A stretch of DNA of 64,000 nucleotides from NCBI GenBank assembly GCA_017744735.1, contig JAGIAR010000003.1, positions 1-64,000 of the forward strand. Direction: 5' to 3'. The stretch comes from Novosphingobium sp. (GTDB lineage: Bacteria; Pseudomonadota; Alphaproteobacteria; Sphingomonadales; Sphingomonadaceae). The translations under genes and the position numbers were made by a program. Below the pieces are notes generated by a model. That model did not search any database and had not been told where the DNA came from. It worked only from the letters and a program-made list of their open reading frames with translations. Below, in pieces: positions 18,367-27,040 of the stretch. Within the stretch, counting starts at the first letter, position 1. Every line of letters begins with the position of its first letter.

Positions 18367-19287
18367 ATGATTGAAGTGGAAACCGTTACCGATGGCCTGC
18401 TGTTTCCCGAAGGCCCCATCGCGATGGCGGACGGCTCGGTCATTCTCGTCGAGATGGCGCGGCAGACCTTGAGCCGGGTGAGGCCCGACGGAGTGCGCGA
18501 GACGGTGGTGGAGCTCGGCGGCGGCCCCAACGGCGCGGCGATGGGCCCAGACGGCGCGGTCTATGTCGCGAACAACGGCGGCGCCCTGACTTTCCCCGAG
18601 GGGTGGCAGGAGATCGGCCGGGCCGGCCAGCCGGAGAGCTACGACACCGGCTATATCCAGCGCGTCGATCTTGCGACCGGCGAGGTTACCCGGCTCTACG
18701 ACAATTGCGACGGCAAGCCGCTCAACGCGCCCAACGACATCGCTTTCGACCGGGACGGCGGCATCTATTTCACCTGCTTCGGTTTCACCGACGGCGAGAA
18801 CCGGCGGCTCGGGGGCGTCTACTACGCGCGCACCGATGGCAGTTACATCACGCGGCTGCGTGGCGACGAGATTTCGCCCAATGGCCTCGCCCTCTCTCCC
18901 GACGAAAAAACGCTCTACTGGGTCGACTCGATCCTCCAGCGCATCTGGGCGCTGGAAATCGAATCGCCGGGCGTCGTGGCCGCGCAGGTCGGGCACGACA
19001 GCGGGCGCGTGGTGATCAACCTGCCCGGGTGGCAGTGGCCCGACGGCATCGCAATCGAGGCGGACGGGCGGATCTCCGCCGCGACGTTATTCAACCACGG
19101 AATCAAGACCATCGATCCGGCGACCGGCATCTACGAGCACGTTCCGATTCCGGACCCGATCACCACCAATCTGTGCTTCGGCGGACCCGACATGCAGACG
19201 CTGTGGATCACAGGCTCGTCCAGCGGCAAGCTGTTCAAATGCAACTGGCCGCGCCCAGGGTTGAGACTGAACTTTCAGGACATCTAG
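18367..19287 (+). CDS. SMP-30/gluconolactonase/LRE family protein (cytoplasmic)
   Basis: 306 residues from ATG 18367, chosen because GGGAGAAG lies just upstream; an earlier start at 18280 would add a basic, unconserved leader. There is no signal peptide. Family features: the metal-ligand glutamate region LLFPEGPIA, APNDIAFDRDGGIYFTCFG, ISPNGLALSPDEKTLYWVDS and WPDGIAIEADGRI. The family hydrolyses sugar lactones and other lactones in a divalent-cation-dependent way. It is divergent from the SDR operon across operator site E. Together with the secreted SMP-30 protein (155-1066) and the MBL enzyme, it makes three lactonase-type proteins in one locus. Confidence 0.82.
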   Translation: MIEVETVTDGLLFPEGPIAMADGSVILVEMARQTLSRVRPDGVRETVVELGGGPNGAAMGPDGAVYVANNGGALTFPEGWQEIGRAGQPESYDTGYIQRVDLATGEVTRLYDNCDGKPLNAPNDIAFDRDGGIYFTCFGFTDGENRRLGGVYYARTDGSYITRLRGDEISPNGLALSPDEKTLYWVDSILQRIWALEIESPGVVAAQVGHDSGRVVINLPGWQWPDGIAIEADGRISAATLFNHGIKTIDPATGIYEHVPIPDPITTNLCFGGPDMQTLWITGSSSGKLFKCNWPRPGLRLNFQDI

Positions 19288-19636
19288 CGCGCCGCCGCTT
19301 CGGTATCGCAAGGGACACGAAGGGGGCCGGCGCAAAACCCGTAACTGCGCCCTTCGTACAGCCTTTCCGCCGGCCAGGATCGGCGCTTCCGCCGCGCCCG
19401 CTATCGCCCGATTTTCCTGCGGGCGCCTCTTGGCGCGCCTGTTCCAAGCAACCACATAGGGAACACCGCGCTCTCCCGGCGGATGAAACCGTGGCCGAGG
19501 CAGCAACACCTTGTGGTTGTTTTTCCCCGGCTTGGAATTATGCGGGCGACTTAACCTTGCCGGCCACCCCGTCTGTCGCTGCAGCCGGGGGGTCAGAAGC
19601 CTCCGGCCGGCCCCACTACGAACAGGTGCATATCCC
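19288..19636. other. Intergenic region between SMP-30 and aldehyde dehydrogenase genes
   Basis: 349 bases without a credible gene. Just past the SMP-30 stop, GCGCCG...CGGCGC (19289-19333) with an inner CTTCG/CGAAG pair, followed by AAAAC, is a poor terminator candidate. No AGATAGG site is present, so the regulon appears to end before this point. The promoter of the aldehyde dehydrogenase gene should be here, but I cannot identify it. Confidence 0.5.
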
Positions 19637-20983
19637 ATGACCGCCTCTACCCAGACCGCCGCCGACGTCTCCGCCGAAATCGAGCGCATCTTCGCGCTGC
19701 AGCAGGCGCATCAGTGGGACGTCAAGGCTTCGACCGCAGAGCAGCGCAAGGCCAAGCTCGCCAAGCTGCGCGATGCGGTGCAGGCCCATGCGGACGCCAT
19801 CGTGGCGGCGGTGCTGGAAGACACCCGCAAGCCGGAAGGCGAGATCCGCGTCACCGAGGTGATGAACATCGTCGGCAATATCCAGCTCAACATCGACAGC
19901 CTCGACGACTGGATGAAGCCGACCGAAGTCACCCCCTCGCGCGTGCCGACCGACAAGGCGCTGATCGCCTATGAAGCGCGCGGCGTGTGCCTGGTGCTCG
20001 GGCCGTGGAACTTCCCGCTCGGCCTCACGCTCGGCCCGGTCGCCGCCGCGGTCGCTGCCGGCAACACCTGCATGGTCAAGCTCACCGACCTGTGCCCCGC
20101 GACCGCGCGCATCGCCGGCAAGATCATCCGCGAAGCGTTCGACGAAAGCGAAGTGGCGCTGTTCGAGGGCGACGTCAGCGTCGCGACCGCGCTGCTCGAG
20201 CTGCCGTTCAACCACATTTTCTTCACCGGCTCTCCCCGCGTCGGCAAGATCGTGATGGCCGCCGCGGCCAAGCACCTCGCCACCGTCACCCTCGAGCTCG
20301 GCGGCAAGTCGCCGGTGATCATCGACGAAGGCGCGGACATCGGCGCGATCGGCGCGGCGCTGGCAGGCGCGAAGCAGTTCAACGGCGGCCAGGCCTGCAT
20401 CTGCCCCGACTACGTCTTCGTGCCCGAAGACCAGAAGGATGCGCTGGTCGAGGCGTTCAAGGCGAATGTCGAGAAGAACCTTTACGGCGACGGCGCGATC
20501 AACAAGAGCGCGATCGCCCAGGTGGTCAACAAGGGCAATTTCGACCGGGTGAAGGGCATGTTCGACGATGCGGTGGCGCAAGGCGCGACCGTTGCCGTGG
20601 GCGGCACCTTCGAGGAGGACGACCTCACCGTCCACCCGACCATGCTGACCGACGTCACCCCGCAGATGAAGATCCTGCAGGACGAGATCTTCGCCCCGCT
20701 GCTGCCGGTGATGACCTACGACAACCTGGACCAGGCGATCGGCTATGTCGAAGCGCATGACAAGCCGCTGGCGCTCTACGTGTTCAGCCCCAATGAGGCG
20801 AACGTGAAGAAGGTGCTCGACCGCACCTCGTCGGGCGGGGTTACCGTCAACGGCGTGTTCTCGCACTATCTCGAAAACCGCCTGCCCTTCGGCGGCGTCA
20901 ACACCAGCGGCCAGGGCAGCTACCACGGCTATTTCGGCTTCAAGGCGTTCAGCCACGAACGCGCGATCTACCTGCACCAGTAA
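19637..20983 (+). CDS. Aldehyde dehydrogenase, coniferyl-aldehyde-dehydrogenase-like
   Basis: 448 residues from ATG 19637. NAD(P)-dependent aldehyde oxidation is supported by LGPWNFPLGL (about 121-130), FFTGSPRVGK (195-204), the catalytic glutamate E220 in LELGGKSP and the nucleophile C254 in GGQACICPDYV. The length and the AIYLHQ end place it in the short class 3-type group, which includes coniferyl aldehyde dehydrogenase (CalB) and fatty aldehyde dehydrogenases. Lignin-aldehyde oxidation would fit a neighbouring aromatic locus, but there is no regulon operator in front. A broad-range aldehyde detoxification role is equally possible. It stands alone, convergent with the GST gene. Confidence 0.85.
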   Translation: MTASTQTAADVSAEIERIFALQQAHQWDVKASTAEQRKAKLAKLRDAVQAHADAIVAAVLEDTRKPEGEIRVTEVMNIVGNIQLNIDSLDDWMKPTEVTPSRVPTDKALIAYEARGVCLVLGPWNFPLGLTLGPVAAAVAAGNTCMVKLTDLCPATARIAGKIIREAFDESEVALFEGDVSVATALLELPFNHIFFTGSPRVGKIVMAAAAKHLATVTLELGGKSPVIIDEGADIGAIGAALAGAKQFNGGQACICPDYVFVPEDQKDALVEAFKANVEKNLYGDGAINKSAIAQVVNKGNFDRVKGMFDDAVAQGATVAVGGTFEEDDLTVHPTMLTDVTPQMKILQDEIFAPLLPVMTYDNLDQAIGYVEAHDKPLALYVFSPNEANVKKVLDRTSSGGVTVNGVFSHYLENRLPFGGVNTSGQGSYHGYFGFKAFSHERAIYLHQ

Positions 20984-21019
20984 GCGGGGCGCGGGTTTTG
21001 CGGTTAGCCGGCGGCCGGT

Positions 21020-21814
21020 TCAGGCTCCGGCGAACTGCAGCACGCGTTCGCGCGGCGGCTCCGCCCACAGCCGCGCGATCTCCCGCCAGGCAGGGCGATC
21101 CGCGATCCGGGCGAACCACGCGCACAACACCGGATGCCGGTCGAGCGGATAGCCGGCCAGCTCCCAGGTGCGCCACGCGGCGGCCCAGGCCATGTCGGCC
21201 AGCGAATAGGCCGGCCCGGCAAGCCAGCCGTCCGCGGTTATCGCGGCTTCCATCTGCGCCATCAGGGTCTCGATCAGCTCGGCCGCGGCCTGCAGGTCCT
21301 GCTCGGTGAACGGATCGCCCGTCCCGTCATGCCGCGCGTGGAACGCGAGCATTTCGGGATCCTTCTGCAGCCGGTAATAGAGCTCGACCTCCTCGGCCGT
21401 CTTGGCTGCCGCCTTCGCGTTGCGGCGGATATAGGCATAGGTCTTCACCGCCTTGACGTGGTCGGTCGCCGAACGGACCACCCACTCTTCCATCGCCGCG
21501 CGATCCGCCGGGCCTTCCGGGGTGAAGCCCGGCTCGGGAAACCGCCGCTCGAGCCAGAACATGATGTCCGCGCTCTCGATCACCACCTGCCCGTCGTCGA
21601 CCAGCGTCGGGACGAGGCCGCGCGGGTTGATCGCGAAATAGGCCGGATCGACGTTCTCCTTTTTCAAGAGATCGAGATGATGGCCGGTCCAGGGAATGCC
21701 CTTTTCGGCCAGCAGCAGCCGGACCCGCGAGGAACAGGCGGATTGCGCCGCGAAAAACAGATGCAGGCCCTTCAGCCCGGCGGCCTCTTCGCTGTGCGTC
21801 GGGATCGCGGGCAT
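21020..21814 (-). CDS. Glutathione S-transferase family protein
   Basis: 264 residues from ATG 21814. The N-terminal thioredoxin-like domain has AQSACSSRVRLLLAEKGI, with the catalytic Ser/Cys region near SACSS, the cis-proline loop LVPTLVDDGQ and the glutathione-contacting IESADI. The C-terminal helical domain contains the capping-box-like YSLADMAWAAA. It conjugates or removes glutathione in the cytoplasm; the substrate is unknown. Its ATG overlaps the queF stop as ATGA, so it is translationally coupled to queF, an unusual partner. A ribosome site GGGGCAGGGG lies inside the end of queF. It converges with the aldehyde dehydrogenase gene. Confidence 0.83.
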   Translation of the reverse strand: MPAIPTHSEEAAGLKGLHLFFAAQSACSSRVRLLLAEKGIPWTGHHLDLLKKENVDPAYFAINPRGLVPTLVDDGQVVIESADIMFWLERRFPEPGFTPEGPADRAAMEEWVVRSATDHVKAVKTYAYIRRNAKAAAKTAEEVELYYRLQKDPEMLAFHARHDGTGDPFTEQDLQAAAELIETLMAQMEAAITADGWLAGPAYSLADMAWAAAWRTWELAGYPLDRHPVLCAWFARIADRPAWREIARLWAEPPRERVLQFAGA

Positions 21815-22272
21815 CAGCCCCTGCCCCGATACCCGGCGACGCCCTGATCCGGCACCCACAGGCCCTCGGGCGGGGCGCCGGTCTGCCAGAACACATCGAT
21901 CGGGATCCCCCCGCGCGGATACCAGTAGCCGCCGATGCGCAACCAGCGGGGCTGCATTTCGGCGACCAGCCGCTGGCCGATCCCGACCGTGACGTCTTCA
22001 TGAAAGCCGCAGTGGTTGCGGAACGAGCCCAGGAACAGCTTGAGGCTTTTCGATTCGACGATCGTCTCGCCCGGCGCATAGTCGATCACGAGATGCGCGA
22101 AATCGGGCTGGCCGGTCACCGGGCACAGCGAGGTGAACTCGGGCGCGGCGAAGCGGACGAGGTAGAGCGCGCCGGTGCGGGGGTTGGGCACGTAATCGAG
22201 CACGGCTTCGTCCGGCGACGCCGGAAGCGCGCTCGGTTGGCCGAGATGGAGGGGCTTGCTGGGTTCGGTCAT
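21814..22272 (-). CDS. queF: NADPH-dependent 7-cyano-7-deazaguanine reductase
   Basis: 152 residues, the size of the single-domain (type I) QueF. It reduces preQ0 to preQ1 in queuosine tRNA modification. The active-site cysteine C50 lies in [14 protein letters not shown] with the conserved D57. The QueF signature [15 protein letters not shown] is followed by [12 protein letters not shown] 22272 is preferred over in-frame starts further upstream because the conserved domain begins soon after, although its ribosome site is weak. It overlaps the GST gene by 4 bases downstream. No other queuosine genes are in the window. Confidence 0.93.
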   Translation of the reverse strand: MTEPSKPLHLGQPSALPASPDEAVLDYVPNPRTGALYLVRFAAPEFTSLCPVTGQPDFAHLVIDYAPGETIVESKSLKLFLGSFRNHCGFHEDVTVGIGQRLVAEMQPRWLRIGGYWYPRGGIPIDVFWQTGAPPEGLWVPDQGVAGYRGRG

Positions 22273-22393
22273 GCCCGCGTGATGCCGCGAACGCGCACGG
22301 CGCACAAGTCGGCGGTTTGACGGGCCGGGTTCATCCGCTATTCAGCGCCTCCCGCGCTTGCCGGGGCAACGAAACGGGTTCGTCACGGGGTTT

Positions 22394-23590
22394 ATGGGAA
22401 GAGCGTATTTCTATCGCCAGCGCTGGCTGCCGGTCCTGCTCGCCGGGGCGGCACTGGCCGCGCCGCTGGCGCCCGCCAAGGCGGTCGGGACTTACGAACT
22501 TCCACCCGGCGACAGCACCCAAGCCAAGCCGCAGGGCCCGGTCGATGCCGGCGCGCCGCCGCCCAAGGTCGCGACCCCGGCGCCCAAGCCCACTCCCAAA
22601 CCGAGCCCGAGCGCGCCCGCGCCGGTGATCGTCGTGCCGACTCCGGCTCCGACGGCCGCCGCCCCCCGCGCGACTGCGAGCCCGGCGCCCGCGCCGCGCG
22701 CGACCCTGTCCGCCGGCGCCCCTTCCGCCGCGCCGGCCACGCAGGCAAGCGCGACGCCGTCGCCCGTTCCGCAGACCGCGATTCCGGCTCCGGCGCCCAC
22801 GGTGCAGCAGAGCCTCCCGACCGCCCCCGCGCCGATCCCGACGGCGCCCGCTCCGGCGGCCGGGCCTGCCTGGTGGGCCTGGGCTGCCGGCGGAGCGGCT
22901 TTGCTGGCGATCCTCGGCGGACTGGCGGCGCTGGTCCTGCGCCGCCGCAGCCGGCAGGGCGAAGACGAAGCGGAACTCGCGCCGGTGGCGATCCAGCGGC
23001 CGATGGTCGCGCAGGCGCCGGTTCCGCAAGCCACGCCCCCCGCCCGGCAGCCTGCCCCGCAACCGGCCCCGGCAGCTCCTCCGCCTCCTCCGCCGCCGGT
23101 CCGCAAGCCCGGCACGCTGAGCATGGCGGTGGAAGCGCGCGCGCTGACGATTTCGCTCAGCGCGGCGACGCTCGCCTATCGCATCACGCTGACCAACAAC
23201 GGCCCGGCGCCGCTCGGCGGGGTCGCGATCGCCGGAGACATGGTTTCCGCCCATGCCTCGCTCGCGCTGACCGATCAGCTCGCCACCGCCGATTCGCCCC
23301 TGGCGCCGCAACACGAGATCGCGAGCATCGCGCCCGGCGAGAGCGTGCAGGTGACCGGCGAACTGCGCCTGCCGTTCCAGGCGATGCATCCGATCCGCAA
23401 AGGCAAGGCGGCGCTGCTGGTTCCGCTGGCGCGCCTGCGGGTCCAGGCCGCCGAGGGGGGCAACGGAGCGCTGATGCGCACCGCGCTGGTGGGCCAGCGC
23501 GCGGCCACGCCCGGCGCCGGCCTGCAGCCGTTCCGGCTCGACCTCGGCCCGCGCATATACCGGGAAGTCACACAGAAAATCTTTTCGTGA
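22394..23590 (+). CDS. Pro/Ala-rich single-pass membrane protein of unknown function
   Basis: 398 residues from ATG 22394 (GGGG ribosome site); a TTG at 22358 is an alternative. I do not recognise a family. Visible order: signal or anchor (about residues 10-30), a long Pro/Ala-rich region rich in PAP and PTP units (about 40-155), a membrane segment (WAWAAGGAALLAILGG) followed by RRRSR, a second proline-rich linker with a run of eight prolines, then a folded C-terminal domain (about 245-398) with alternating beta-like segments such as YRITLTNNGPAPLGGVAIAG. That last part resembles a DUF11-like or Ig-like fold. The likely topology is a periplasmic proline-rich arm and a cytoplasmic C-terminus. 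It lies just before sseA on the same strand. Confidence 0.7.
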   Translation: MGRAYFYRQRWLPVLLAGAALAAPLAPAKAVGTYELPPGDSTQAKPQGPVDAGAPPPKVATPAPKPTPKPSPSAPAPVIVVPTPAPTAAAPRATASPAPAPRATLSAGAPSAAPATQASATPSPVPQTAIPAPAPTVQQSLPTAPAPIPTAPAPAAGPAWWAWAAGGAALLAILGGLAALVLRRRSRQGEDEAELAPVAIQRPMVAQAPVPQATPPARQPAPQPAPAAPPPPPPPVRKPGTLSMAVEARALTISLSAATLAYRITLTNNGPAPLGGVAIAGDMVSAHASLALTDQLATADSPLAPQHEIASIAPGESVQVTGELRLPFQAMHPIRKGKAALLVPLARLRVQAAEGGNGALMRTALVGQRAATPGAGLQPFRLDLGPRIYREVTQKIFS

Positions 23591-23656
23591 GTTCCTCTCG
23601 ACGGGCGAAAAACGGCGGTTTAACCCCTGTTTCCCGCGATTGAGGAGCGCGCGCGA

Positions 23657-24514
23657 ATGGATTCGCTGGTTTCGACCGAATGGCTGGCCGAGGAAATGGG
23701 GTCGAGCGACCTCAGGATCGTCGATGCCTCGAACCACCTGCCGACCGCGGGCCGCGATCCCCGTGCCGAATACGAGGCCGGGCATATTCCGGGCGCGGTG
23801 TTCATGGATCTGGCCGCGCTGGTCGACACCGAGAGCGAGGTTCCCTCGGCCCTCCCCACGCCGGAGATGTTCGCCAGCCGGATGCAGAAGCTCGGCCTCG
23901 GCGACGGCAGCCGGATCGTGCTCTACGACGACAGCGAGGTGAAGACCTCGGGCCGGGCGTGGTACATGTTCACCATGTTCGGCGCGCAGAACGTCGCAAT
24001 CCTCGACGGCGGACTGGCCAAATGGAAGCGCGAGGGGCGCCCGCTCGAAGCCGGGACCCAATCGCTGCGCTGCCGCCACTACACCGCCTGGCGCGAGCAC
24101 AATATGGTCCGCACCAAGGCCGAGATGCTGGCCAATGTGAAGAGCCGCGCGGAGCAGGTGGTCGATGCCCGCGATGCCGGCCGGTTCAGCGGCGCGATCC
24201 CCGATTTCCGCCCCGGCGTGGCGAGCGGCCATATCCCCGGCTCGGTCAACCTGCCCTTTACCGAGCTCTACAATCCCGACGGCACCTTCAAGGACAAGTC
24301 CGGGCTCAAGCGCGCCTTCGAGCAGGCCGGGATCGACCTGTCGCAACCCGTGGTCACGACCTGCGGCGGCGGAGTGACCGCGGCGGTGCTGAGCTTCGCG
24401 CTGCACCTGCTCGGCAAGAATTGCGACGTCGCGCTTTACGACGGAAGCTGGAGCGAATGGGCGGTCGATCCCGATACGCCCAAGGAAACCGGGCCCGCCC
24501 TTCAAAGCGCCTGA
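23657..24514 (+). CDS. sseA: 3-mercaptopyruvate sulfurtransferase
   Basis: 285 residues with two rhodanese domains (about 1-125 and 150-280). The catalytic cysteine C236 lies in TTCGGGVTAA, the CGxGVTA loop of mercaptopyruvate sulfurtransferases; thiosulfate sulfurtransferases have a different basic loop. The domain hallmark GHIPGAVFMDL occurs in the first domain and GHIPGSVNLPF in the second. The enzyme moves sulfur from 3-mercaptopyruvate to thiol or cyanide acceptors in the cytoplasm. It is followed after 22 bases by metC, forming a sulfur amino acid operon with mscS at its end. A GAGGAGCGCG ribosome site precedes the ATG. Confidence 0.9.
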   Translation: MDSLVSTEWLAEEMGSSDLRIVDASNHLPTAGRDPRAEYEAGHIPGAVFMDLAALVDTESEVPSALPTPEMFASRMQKLGLGDGSRIVLYDDSEVKTSGRAWYMFTMFGAQNVAILDGGLAKWKREGRPLEAGTQSLRCRHYTAWREHNMVRTKAEMLANVKSRAEQVVDARDAGRFSGAIPDFRPGVASGHIPGSVNLPFTELYNPDGTFKDKSGLKRAFEQAGIDLSQPVVTTCGGGVTAAVLSFALHLLGKNCDVALYDGSWSEWAVDPDTPKETGPALQSA

Positions 24515-24536
24515 TCGGCGTGTTAGCGAGGCCCGG

Positions 24537-25757
24537 ATGGCACAGGGCAAACACAGCAAGCCGGCAACCCGACTGGTCTCCGCCGGCCGGCGCGCGGAAT
24601 GGACCGGCGTTCCCGGCCTGCCCGGCGGCATGGTCAACCCGCCGGTCTGGCGCGGCAGCACGCATCTCTACCAGGACAGCGCCGACCTCGCCCGCGGCCG
24701 CCCGAACGAGGACGGCCATTTCTATTACGGCCGCCGCGGCGCGCCGACCCAATGGGCGCTGGCCGAGGCACTGACCGAACTCGAACCCGGCGCCGCCGGC
24801 ACCCAGCTCTATCCCAGCGGCGTCGCCGCGATCGCCGGCGCCTTGCTGAGCGTGCTGCGCAGCGGCGACGTGCTGCTGATGACCGACAATGCCTACGAGC
24901 CGAGCCGCGCGATGGCGCGCGGTTTGCTCAGAGATGCCGGAATCGAGACCCGCTGGTTCGACCCGCTCGATCCCGACGCCTACCGCGCGCAATTCTGCGA
25001 ACGGACCAAGGCGGTGCTGCTCGAAAGCCCGGGCAGCCTGTCGATGGAGGTCTGCGACATCCCCGCGCTCGCGGCGATCGCCCGCGAACGCGGCGCGGCC
25101 AGCCTGATCGACAACACCTGGGCCAGTCCACTCGGCTTCAAGGCGTTGGCACAGGGCTGCGATCTGTCGATCATGTCGCTGACCAAGCACGTCGGCGGCC
25201 ATTCGGACCTGATGATGGGCAGCGTCAGTGCCACGCCCGCGCATTTCGCCAGACTGCGCCGCACCTCGCAGCAGCTCGGCCAGGTCGTTTCGCCCGACGA
25301 TGCGGCGCTGGCGCTGCGCGGGCTGAGAACCCTGTCGCTGCGGCTCGAACGCGAGACCTCAAGTGCGCTTCAGGTCGCCGAATGGCTCGCTGGCCGGGCC
25401 GAGATCGCCCGGGTGCTGTGCCCGATGCTGCCCGGCGCACCCGGGCACGAGCTGTGGGCGCGCGACTTCACCGGCGGCTGCGGCCTGCTGAGCTTCATCC
25501 TCAAAGGCCGCGACGAAAGCGCCCGCGCGCGGCTGATCGATGCGCTCGCGCTGTTCGGGATCGGCTTCAGCTGGGGCGGCTACGAAAGCCTCGCGATCCC
25601 GTTCGACCCGGCGCACACGCGCAGCGCGACGCCCTGGCCGCCCGCCGGGTGGGACCCGGCCGACCGCCTGGGCGTAAGGCTGTCGATCGGACTCGAGGAT
25701 CCCAGCGATTTGATCGCCGACCTCGATCAGGCCTTCGCCGCGATGGAGCGGGGATGA
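24537..25757 (+). CDS. metC: Cystathionine beta-lyase (Cys/Met metabolism PLP enzyme)
   Basis: 406 residues. The PLP-binding lysine is K217 in SIMSLTKHVGGHSD. Further family marks are YYGRRGAPTQWALAEAL near the N-terminus, YPSGVAAIAGAL, TDNAYEPSR (aromatic residue stacking on PLP) and IDNTWASPLGFKAL. The enzyme cleaves cystathionine to homocysteine, pyruvate and ammonia in methionine synthesis; gamma-synthase or gamma-lyase relatives share these motifs, but the WGGYESL region favours MetC. It lies 22 bases after sseA. Its TGA overlaps the ATG of the mechanosensitive channel gene as ATGA. Confidence 0.87.
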   Translation: MAQGKHSKPATRLVSAGRRAEWTGVPGLPGGMVNPPVWRGSTHLYQDSADLARGRPNEDGHFYYGRRGAPTQWALAEALTELEPGAAGTQLYPSGVAAIAGALLSVLRSGDVLLMTDNAYEPSRAMARGLLRDAGIETRWFDPLDPDAYRAQFCERTKAVLLESPGSLSMEVCDIPALAAIARERGAASLIDNTWASPLGFKALAQGCDLSIMSLTKHVGGHSDLMMGSVSATPAHFARLRRTSQQLGQVVSPDDAALALRGLRTLSLRLERETSSALQVAEWLAGRAEIARVLCPMLPGAPGHELWARDFTGGCGLLSFILKGRDESARARLIDALALFGIGFSWGGYESLAIPFDPAHTRSATPWPPAGWDPADRLGVRLSIGLEDPSDLIADLDQAFAAMERG

Positions 25758-26725
25758 CGCCCGCCGCCGTCCACCCCGTCGGCGGCGCCGAAGGCATCAA
25801 GCAGGCGGTGGCGCACGGCAGCGGCTGGCTCGGCGACTGGATCGACTGGCTCGACGGCTACGGCATCCAGCTCGGCTCCACCCACCTTTCGCTGTGGAGC
25901 GCCTCGGTGTTCTTCGCGGTGGTGCTGCTGGTGATCCTGTGCGGTCGGCTCGGCAGCAAGCTGGCGCACCGGGTGATGGCGCGGTTCACCAATCTCGATC
26001 TGGCGCAGCAACTGCTGGCCGAGAAGCTCGTCTCGATCATGGTCTGGGCGCTCGCGATCCTCGTCGCGATCGACGTGCTCGGGATCGACCTCACCGCGCT
26101 GGCGGTGTTCTCGGGCGCCTTCGGCCTCGCGGTCGGCTTCGGCCTGCAGAAGACCTTCGGCAATTTGCTGGCCGGGATCATCCTGCTGATGGACCGTTCG
26201 ATCAAGCCGGGCGATGTGATCGCGGTGAGCGACATGGCCGGGCGCGAGAGCTTCGGCCAGATCCGCAAGATCGGGCTCAGGGCGATCTCGGTGACCACGC
26301 GCGACATGAAGGAGTATCTGATTCCGAACGAGAACCTGATGATCAACCAGGTCGAGAACTGGAGCTATTCCTCGCGCGACGTGCGGATCAAGGCGCCGAT
26401 CAGCGTGGCCTATGGCAGCGATCTCGAACTGGTCGAAAAACTGCTGGTCGAAGCCTGCCAGGCATCGCCGCGCGTGCTCGACGTGCCCGAGGCCAAGGCG
26501 CTGCTGGTCGGGTTCGGGGACAGCGGGATCAATTTCGAAATCCGCTTCTGGGTGCAGGATCCGGAGGAAGGGGTCAGCAACGTGCGGTCCGACGTCTACA
26601 AGCGCGCCTGGAAGCTGTTCCAGCAGCACGGCGTCCGCCTGCCCTTCCCGCAGCTCGACCTGCATCTGCGGGATTCGCAGCAGCTGCAGGACCTGATCGC
26701 GCTGCTCGACAAGGACGGGAAGTAG
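25754..26725 (+). CDS. MscS-family mechanosensitive ion channel
   Basis: 323 residues from ATG 25754, which overlaps the metC stop. Three membrane segments are visible: SLWSASVFFAVVLLVILCG, SIMVWALAILVAIDVLG and the pore-lining TM3 with a Gly/Ala-rich stretch, VFSGAFGLAVGFGLQKTFGN. The cytoplasmic beta domain follows, with the signature DRSIKPGDVIAV and PNENLMINQVENWS. The C-terminal alpha/beta part is complete. Such channels release solutes during hypo-osmotic shock. The length is close to that of E. coli MscS plus a short N-terminal extension. Coupling to metC is probably a matter of co-expression and not of shared pathway. Confidence 0.9.
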   Translation: MTPAAVHPVGGAEGIKQAVAHGSGWLGDWIDWLDGYGIQLGSTHLSLWSASVFFAVVLLVILCGRLGSKLAHRVMARFTNLDLAQQLLAEKLVSIMVWALAILVAIDVLGIDLTALAVFSGAFGLAVGFGLQKTFGNLLAGIILLMDRSIKPGDVIAVSDMAGRESFGQIRKIGLRAISVTTRDMKEYLIPNENLMINQVENWSYSSRDVRIKAPISVAYGSDLELVEKLLVEACQASPRVLDVPEAKALLVGFGDSGINFEIRFWVQDPEEGVSNVRSDVYKRAWKLFQQHGVRLPFPQLDLHLRDSQQLQDLIALLDKDGK

Positions 26726-26760
26726 CGAAACATCCGCTGCCGAACGCTAATTCGGTGACA

Positions 26761-26817
26761 GTTTACTTATCTCCCAAGTGCGGGGTGTGGCGCGACCTGT
26801 GCTGAAGATAAGCAAAC
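26761..26817. repeat. Imperfect inverted repeat, 11 of 12 bases
   Basis: GTTTACTTATCT (26761-26772) and AGATAAGCAAAC (26806-26817) are complementary at 11 of 12 positions, separated by 33 bases. The loop is too long for a normal terminator. It may be a dyad operator or the end signal of the sseA-metC-mscS operon, 35 bases past the mscS stop. Confidence 0.45.
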
Positions 26818-26925
26818 CGTCGCCAAACCTGCCGTGCCGGAAGATTTTCCTACAGCGCACCGAACCGCTAGCGTGAGCGCGGCTCTTTCCCATCGTGATT
26901 CCCGAAGCAGCACGAAGACATGCGC

Positions 26926-27040
26926 GCGAAAGGTCACATGCGCGCGGCTCGAGCCGCCGGTAAATGGCTGACCGAGCTTTGGTTTTCTGCGAAAGGTCAC
27001 ACGGTTTCGTACCGCCATCTGCGTCACCGCAAAGGTCACA
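26926..27040 (+). promoter_or_regulatory. Triple direct repeat upstream of the cys operon
   Basis: GCGAAAGGTCACA occurs at 26926-26938 and 26989-27001, and GCAAAGGTCACA at 27029-27040. The start-to-start distances are 63 and 40 bases, near whole helical turns. The last copy ends 74 bases before cobA. I read these as binding sites of a regulator of sulfate assimilation, possibly a CysB/Cbl-type or other sulfur regulator; none is encoded in the window. Confidence 0.55.

Noticed and set aside
23591-24536. Possible SAM riboswitch before sseA or metC
   Set aside because: The gaps are only 66 and 22 bases and show no recognisable aptamer core.
24599-25753. An apparent N-terminal extension of the MscS gene, as if metC and mscS formed a fusion
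   Set aside because: The extension lies in another frame of metC and reads as Arg-rich shadow; the ATG at 25754 overlapping the metC stop is the natural start.
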